Part shown: in pieces, positions 55,215 through 57,998 of the stretch
Layout: the number at the start of each line of letters is the position of its first letter
Numbering within the stretch: position 1 is the first letter of the stretch
DNA from: an uncultured Pedobacter sp.
GTDB lineage: Bacteria > Bacteroidota > Bacteroidia > Sphingobacteriales > Sphingobacteriaceae
Assembly (NCBI RefSeq): GCF_946480185.1
Contig: NZ_CAMLIG010000026.1
Location: 1 to 57,998, forward strand
DNA: 57,998 nucleotides
Direction: 5' to 3'
The notes under the pieces: generated by a model
Databases searched by the model: none
Told to the model about the DNA's origin: nothing
What the model saw: the letters and a program-made list of their open reading frames with translations, nothing else
Program-made: the position numbers and the translations under genes

Positions 55215-55793
55215 TTAAAACGCAACTTTCGGAGTTTTATCCGCACCAGCCTCAGCAGCAAAACTTCCTTTTTGTTGGAAACCAAACATCCCAGCAAATA
55301 AGTTATTAGGGAAAGTTCTAATCTGTGTGTTGTATTCCTGCACACTTGCGTTAAAATCTCTTCTGGCAACAGCAATTCTGTTTTCGGTACCTTCTAATTG
55401 CGCTTGTAACTCTTGGAAGTTTGCATTTGCCTTTAATTCGGGATAACGCTCAGAAACTACCATCAATCGGCCTAAAGCTTGGCTAACTTCACCTTGTGCG
55501 CTTTGGAATTTCTGAATGTTTTCTGGAGTCAATTTGTTCGGGTCAACCTGTATCGAAGTAGCTTTTGCTCTGGCTTCAATTACTTGAGTTAAAGTTTCTT
55601 TTTCAAAATTTGCAGCACCTTTAACGGTGTTAACCAAATTTGGGATCAAATCTGCCCTTCTTTGGTACTGGTTTTCTACCTCGCCCCAAGAGGCTTTTAC
55701 TTTCTCATCTAATTTTACACCGGTGTTGTATCCACACGAGCTTAACGAGCCTACGGCAATAAGGGCAATTAGCCCGAATAATAATTTTTTCAT
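55215..55793 (-). CDS. LemA family lipoprotein
   Basis: I chose the ATG at 55793 (MKKLLFGLIALIAVGSLSSCG), which gives a clean lipoprotein signal. An upstream TTG at 55814 would add seven residues. LemA features are the ASWGEVENQYQRRADLIPNLVNTVKG segment and two long helices ending RRDFNASVQEYNTQIRTFPNNLFAGMFGF. The function of LemA is unknown; the family is often encoded with TPM-domain proteins, as here. Confidence 0.92.
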   Translation of the reverse strand: MKKLLFGLIALIAVGSLSSCGYNTGVKLDEKVKASWGEVENQYQRRADLIPNLVNTVKGAANFEKETLTQVIEARAKATSIQVDPNKLTPENIQKFQSAQGEVSQALGRLMVVSERYPELKANANFQELQAQLEGTENRIAVARRDFNASVQEYNTQIRTFPNNLFAGMFGFQQKGSFAAEAGADKTPKVAF

Positions 55794-55839
55794 TTTAGTT
55801 TTCAGTTTTTTCAAATTTAGCTATAGGACGCAAATTCCG

Positions 55840-55847
55840 TACCTTTG
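55840..55847 (+). promoter_or_regulatory. Possible -7 element (TACCTTTG)
   Basis: This is a TAnnTTTG match 33 bases before the start codon of the FAD-dependent oxidoreductase gene. No clear -33 TTG was seen. Confidence 0.45.
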
Positions 55848-55880
55848 TTACACTTGGGATAAAAACCCAACACATTAAAT

Positions 55881-57446
55881 ATGCAAAAAGAAATTGACCT
55901 TGTAATTAGTCCTGATCATATCTTTGATCAAAGCTACATTAAAGCCGCCATTCTACAACAAGAAAAGCTAAAAGATAATCGTCTCATTTATTTTGCAATC
56001 CGTAAAAGGTCAATTGACGCCCGTAGCAAATACCCAGTTTATAGGCTTAAGGTAGTTTTATATATCGATGAAAACCCAAATATCCAACATTTTAATGTTG
56101 ATTATAAATCGGTAAGAAATGCAAAACGTGTAATTATTGTTGGTGCCGGTCCTGCCGGATTATTTGCCGCCTTAAGGTTAATTGAATTGGGCTTAAAGCC
56201 GATAATTATAGAACGCGGAAAAGATGTGAAAGAACGCCGTCGCGATTTAGCACTTATTAATAAGGAAGGGGTATTAAATCCCGAATCAAACTATTGCTTT
56301 GGCGAAGGCGGAGCGGGTACTTATTCCGATGGTAAATTATATACACGCTCGGATAAGCGTGGCGATGTCAATAAAATGCTAGAAATTTTTGTCGCTCATG
56401 GCGCAACAGAAGATATTTTGGTTGATGCTCGTCCCCATATCGGAACCAACAAACTGCCGCAAATCATAACTGCTATTAGAGAAACAATTCTCAACGCCGG
56501 TGGCGAGGTTCATTTTGACACGAAGTTAATAGACGTTGATATTAAAAATCAGCAGTTCAACAGCGCAATTACCAATAACGGAGATTTTGACGGCGAGGCA
56601 TTAATTTTAGCGACGGGTCATTCAGCGAAAGACATTTATTATTTGTTACATCAGAAAGGAATTTTATTAGAGGCAAAGCCTTTCGCATTAGGTGTCAGGA
56701 TTGAACATCCACAATATATTATAGATCAAGCTCAATATAATGCTAGAAAAAGGCATGAAAATTTACCGCCGTCCTATTATAGTCTAGTAACACAAGTTGA
56801 AGATCGAGGAGTGTTCTCTTTTTGTATGTGTCCCGGTGGAATTATAGCGCCTTGCGCAACTGATTCAGATGAAGTTGTTGTTAACGGTTGGAGCCCTTCT
56901 AAAAGAAACAATCCCTTTGCCAACTCAGGTACAGTAGTGCAGATTAATTTTGATGATGTACCCGGCAAACAAGATGATCCTTTTAGATTACTTAACTTTC
57001 AGTCAGAAATTGAACAAAAGGCATTTGTTGCGGGTGGAGGGAATTTAAAGGCACCCGCACAACGGATGGTTGATTTTGTAAATCAAAATGTCTCTAAAGA
57101 TCTGCCAGACAATTCCTACTTGCCCGGATTAACATCTGCCGATTTGCATCAGGTACTTCCGAGTTTTATTGCAGAACGTTTGCGTAAAGCGCTGCCCCAA
57201 TTCGGTAAAAAAATGCCGGGAATCTTTGGTAATAACGGTTATTATACTAATGAGGCCGTTTTGGTAGGAGTTGAATCGAGAACTTCCTCACCTGTACGGA
57301 TTCCTCGTGATAAAGTGTCGCTCCAACATCCACAAATAAAAAGGTTTTTTCCCTGTGCGGAAGGAGCGGGTTATGCAGGTGGCATTATTTCTGCAGCCAT
57401 AGATGGTCAAGCTTGTGCTGATGCCGTTTTTAAACAAATCAATTAA
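55881..57446 (+). CDS. FAD-dependent NAD(P)-type oxidoreductase (uncharacterised dehydrogenase family)
   Basis: The 521-residue protein has an N-terminal alpha/beta domain of about 80 residues (FAIRKRSIDARSKYPVYRLKVVLYID). The FAD motif IIVGAGPAGLFAALRLIELGLKPIIIERG follows near residues 85-113. Downstream are CFGEGGAGTYSDGKLYTR, ALILATGHSAKDIYYLL and a C-terminal AEGAGYAGGIISAAIDG. This arrangement fits the widespread family of uncharacterised FAD-dependent dehydrogenases. The substrate is unknown. Confidence 0.9.
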   Translation: MQKEIDLVISPDHIFDQSYIKAAILQQEKLKDNRLIYFAIRKRSIDARSKYPVYRLKVVLYIDENPNIQHFNVDYKSVRNAKRVIIVGAGPAGLFAALRLIELGLKPIIIERGKDVKERRRDLALINKEGVLNPESNYCFGEGGAGTYSDGKLYTRSDKRGDVNKMLEIFVAHGATEDILVDARPHIGTNKLPQIITAIRETILNAGGEVHFDTKLIDVDIKNQQFNSAITNNGDFDGEALILATGHSAKDIYYLLHQKGILLEAKPFALGVRIEHPQYIIDQAQYNARKRHENLPPSYYSLVTQVEDRGVFSFCMCPGGIIAPCATDSDEVVVNGWSPSKRNNPFANSGTVVQINFDDVPGKQDDPFRLLNFQSEIEQKAFVAGGGNLKAPAQRMVDFVNQNVSKDLPDNSYLPGLTSADLHQVLPSFIAERLRKALPQFGKKMPGIFGNNGYYTNEAVLVGVESRTSSPVRIPRDKVSLQHPQIKRFFPCAEGAGYAGGIISAAIDGQACADAVFKQIN

Positions 57447-57467
57447 GAGCTTAAATTATTTATCATT

Positions 57468-57830
57468 ATGAAAAAGAAGACGTTAATTATAGGAGCAACA
57501 CCAAATCCCGAACGATATGCTTACAAAGCGGCAAACAAATTAGTTCAACATGGGCATTCAATTGTAAACGTTGGAGTTAAAAAAGGCGAAGTGGCCGGTC
57601 AGCCTATAGAAAAGCCAGAAACGATTCATACAGATATTGATACAATTACACTATACGTAAATCCAATAAATCAAAAAGATTTATACCAATACATTCTTAC
57701 TACAAAACCCAAGCGGATTATTTTTAATCCAGGAACAGAAAACCCAGAATTGGAAAGAGAAGCGGAGGAGCTAGGGATCGAGACCTTAGAGGCATGTACA
57801 CTAGTCCTATTGTCTATTGATCAGTTTTAA
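57468..57830 (+). CDS. CoA-binding domain protein (YccU-like)
   Basis: The 120-residue protein is a single Rossmann-like CoA-binding domain. It has LIIGATPNPERYAYKAANKLVQHGH at the N-terminus and KRIIFNPGTENPELEREAEELGIETLEACTLVLL at the C-terminus. It follows the FAD-dependent oxidoreductase by 21 bases and may be co-transcribed. The role is not established. Confidence 0.85.
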   Translation: MKKKTLIIGATPNPERYAYKAANKLVQHGHSIVNVGVKKGEVAGQPIEKPETIHTDIDTITLYVNPINQKDLYQYILTTKPKRIIFNPGTENPELEREAEELGIETLEACTLVLLSIDQF

Positions 57831-57998
57831 CCGGTGGCAGTAATGAGCGCAGTTTCTTGCAGGATAAACCTCTTGGCTGTACAATTATCCGTAGGTTACG
57901 TCCCTGAAAATTGAAATAGGTTGTCTCAATGCAATTTTTTATCAAACTTTTCCGTCAGGTTTTCAGGGTTTTACAGACAATCTGTACAAAACGGTCAA

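Noticed and set aside
57831..57998. Possible gene or RNA at the right edge
   Set aside because: No open frame, tRNA-like fold or terminator could be supported in the last 168 bases.

Overview
The window looks like a chromosomal segment of a Bacteroidota bacterium of the family Sphingobacteriaceae, most like Pedobacter. The grounds are the AT-rich sequence, a SusC/SusD pair, a type IX secretion (Por) tail, DUF5686 and DUF4957/DUF5123-type proteins, promoters of the TAnnTTTG type, few Shine-Dalgarno sequences, and the gene order yceD-rpmF-plsX-fabH-accB-accC. This assignment comes from reading protein families; no database search was possible.

Layout. (1) 1-4200: a two-domain fasciclin lipoprotein, an iron-type alcohol dehydrogenase, a zinc-free MDR oxidoreductase and a small four-helix membrane protein. 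(2) 4202-7411: a tryptophan block, trpE-trpG-trpC, preceded by a previously unlisted 25-codon leader peptide with three consecutive Trp codons, a candidate antiterminator and a strong intrinsic terminator. This is a complete-looking ribosome-mediated attenuator. (3) 7539-33160: a pectin utilisation locus. It holds a LacI-type regulator, SusC, SusD, a surface beta-helix lipoprotein, two PL1 pectate lyases, a CE12 acetylesterase, an orphan T9SS-secreted protein, a PL9 lyase, a CE8 methylesterase, a GH28 polygalacturonase, a GH105-DUF4350 hydrolase, tagaturonate reductase (uxaB) and altronate dehydratase (uxaA). An unrelated-looking DUF5686 outer-membrane gene sits inside on the other strand. Four copies of one palindromic operator, half-site GGCAACGATTGCA, precede the four transcription units. 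(4) 33250-40290: a housekeeping block on the minus strand (tatC, accC, accB, fabH, plsX, rpmF, yceD, pdxA). (5) 40396-44009: rsmA (ksgA), a lipoprotein, a 2-hydroxyacid dehydrogenase, greA and a HIT protein. (6) 44006-53030: waaA and then an exopolysaccharide or nucleotide-sugar cluster (ugd, uxs, galE, rfbB, a PHP-type tyrosine phosphatase, a secreted hypothetical, a GT2 glycosyltransferase and a WecA/TagO-like transferase). (7) 53263-57830: a NUDIX hydrolase, a TPM/TPM/LemA group, an FAD-dependent oxidoreductase and a CoA-binding protein.

How it works together. In the pectin locus, CE8 and CE12 remove methyl and acetyl groups, and PL1, PL9 and GH28 cut the backbone. SusC/SusD import oligomers, GH105 removes unsaturated terminal residues, and UxaB/UxaA take tagaturonate through altronate to 2-keto-3-deoxygluconate. 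UxaC, KdgK and KdgA are not in the window. The shared operator suggests that one LacI-type protein coordinates all of these units, including a T9SS protein of unknown function that becomes a candidate pectin-related protein by association.

Other structure includes a family of intergenic inverted repeats built from short 7-9 base words, found in both trp spacers, after greA, between galE and rfbB and after the TPM gene. There is also a two-hairpin leader in front of greA, and several terminators that split apparent operons. I saw no tRNA, rRNA, CRISPR array, insertion sequence or prophage.
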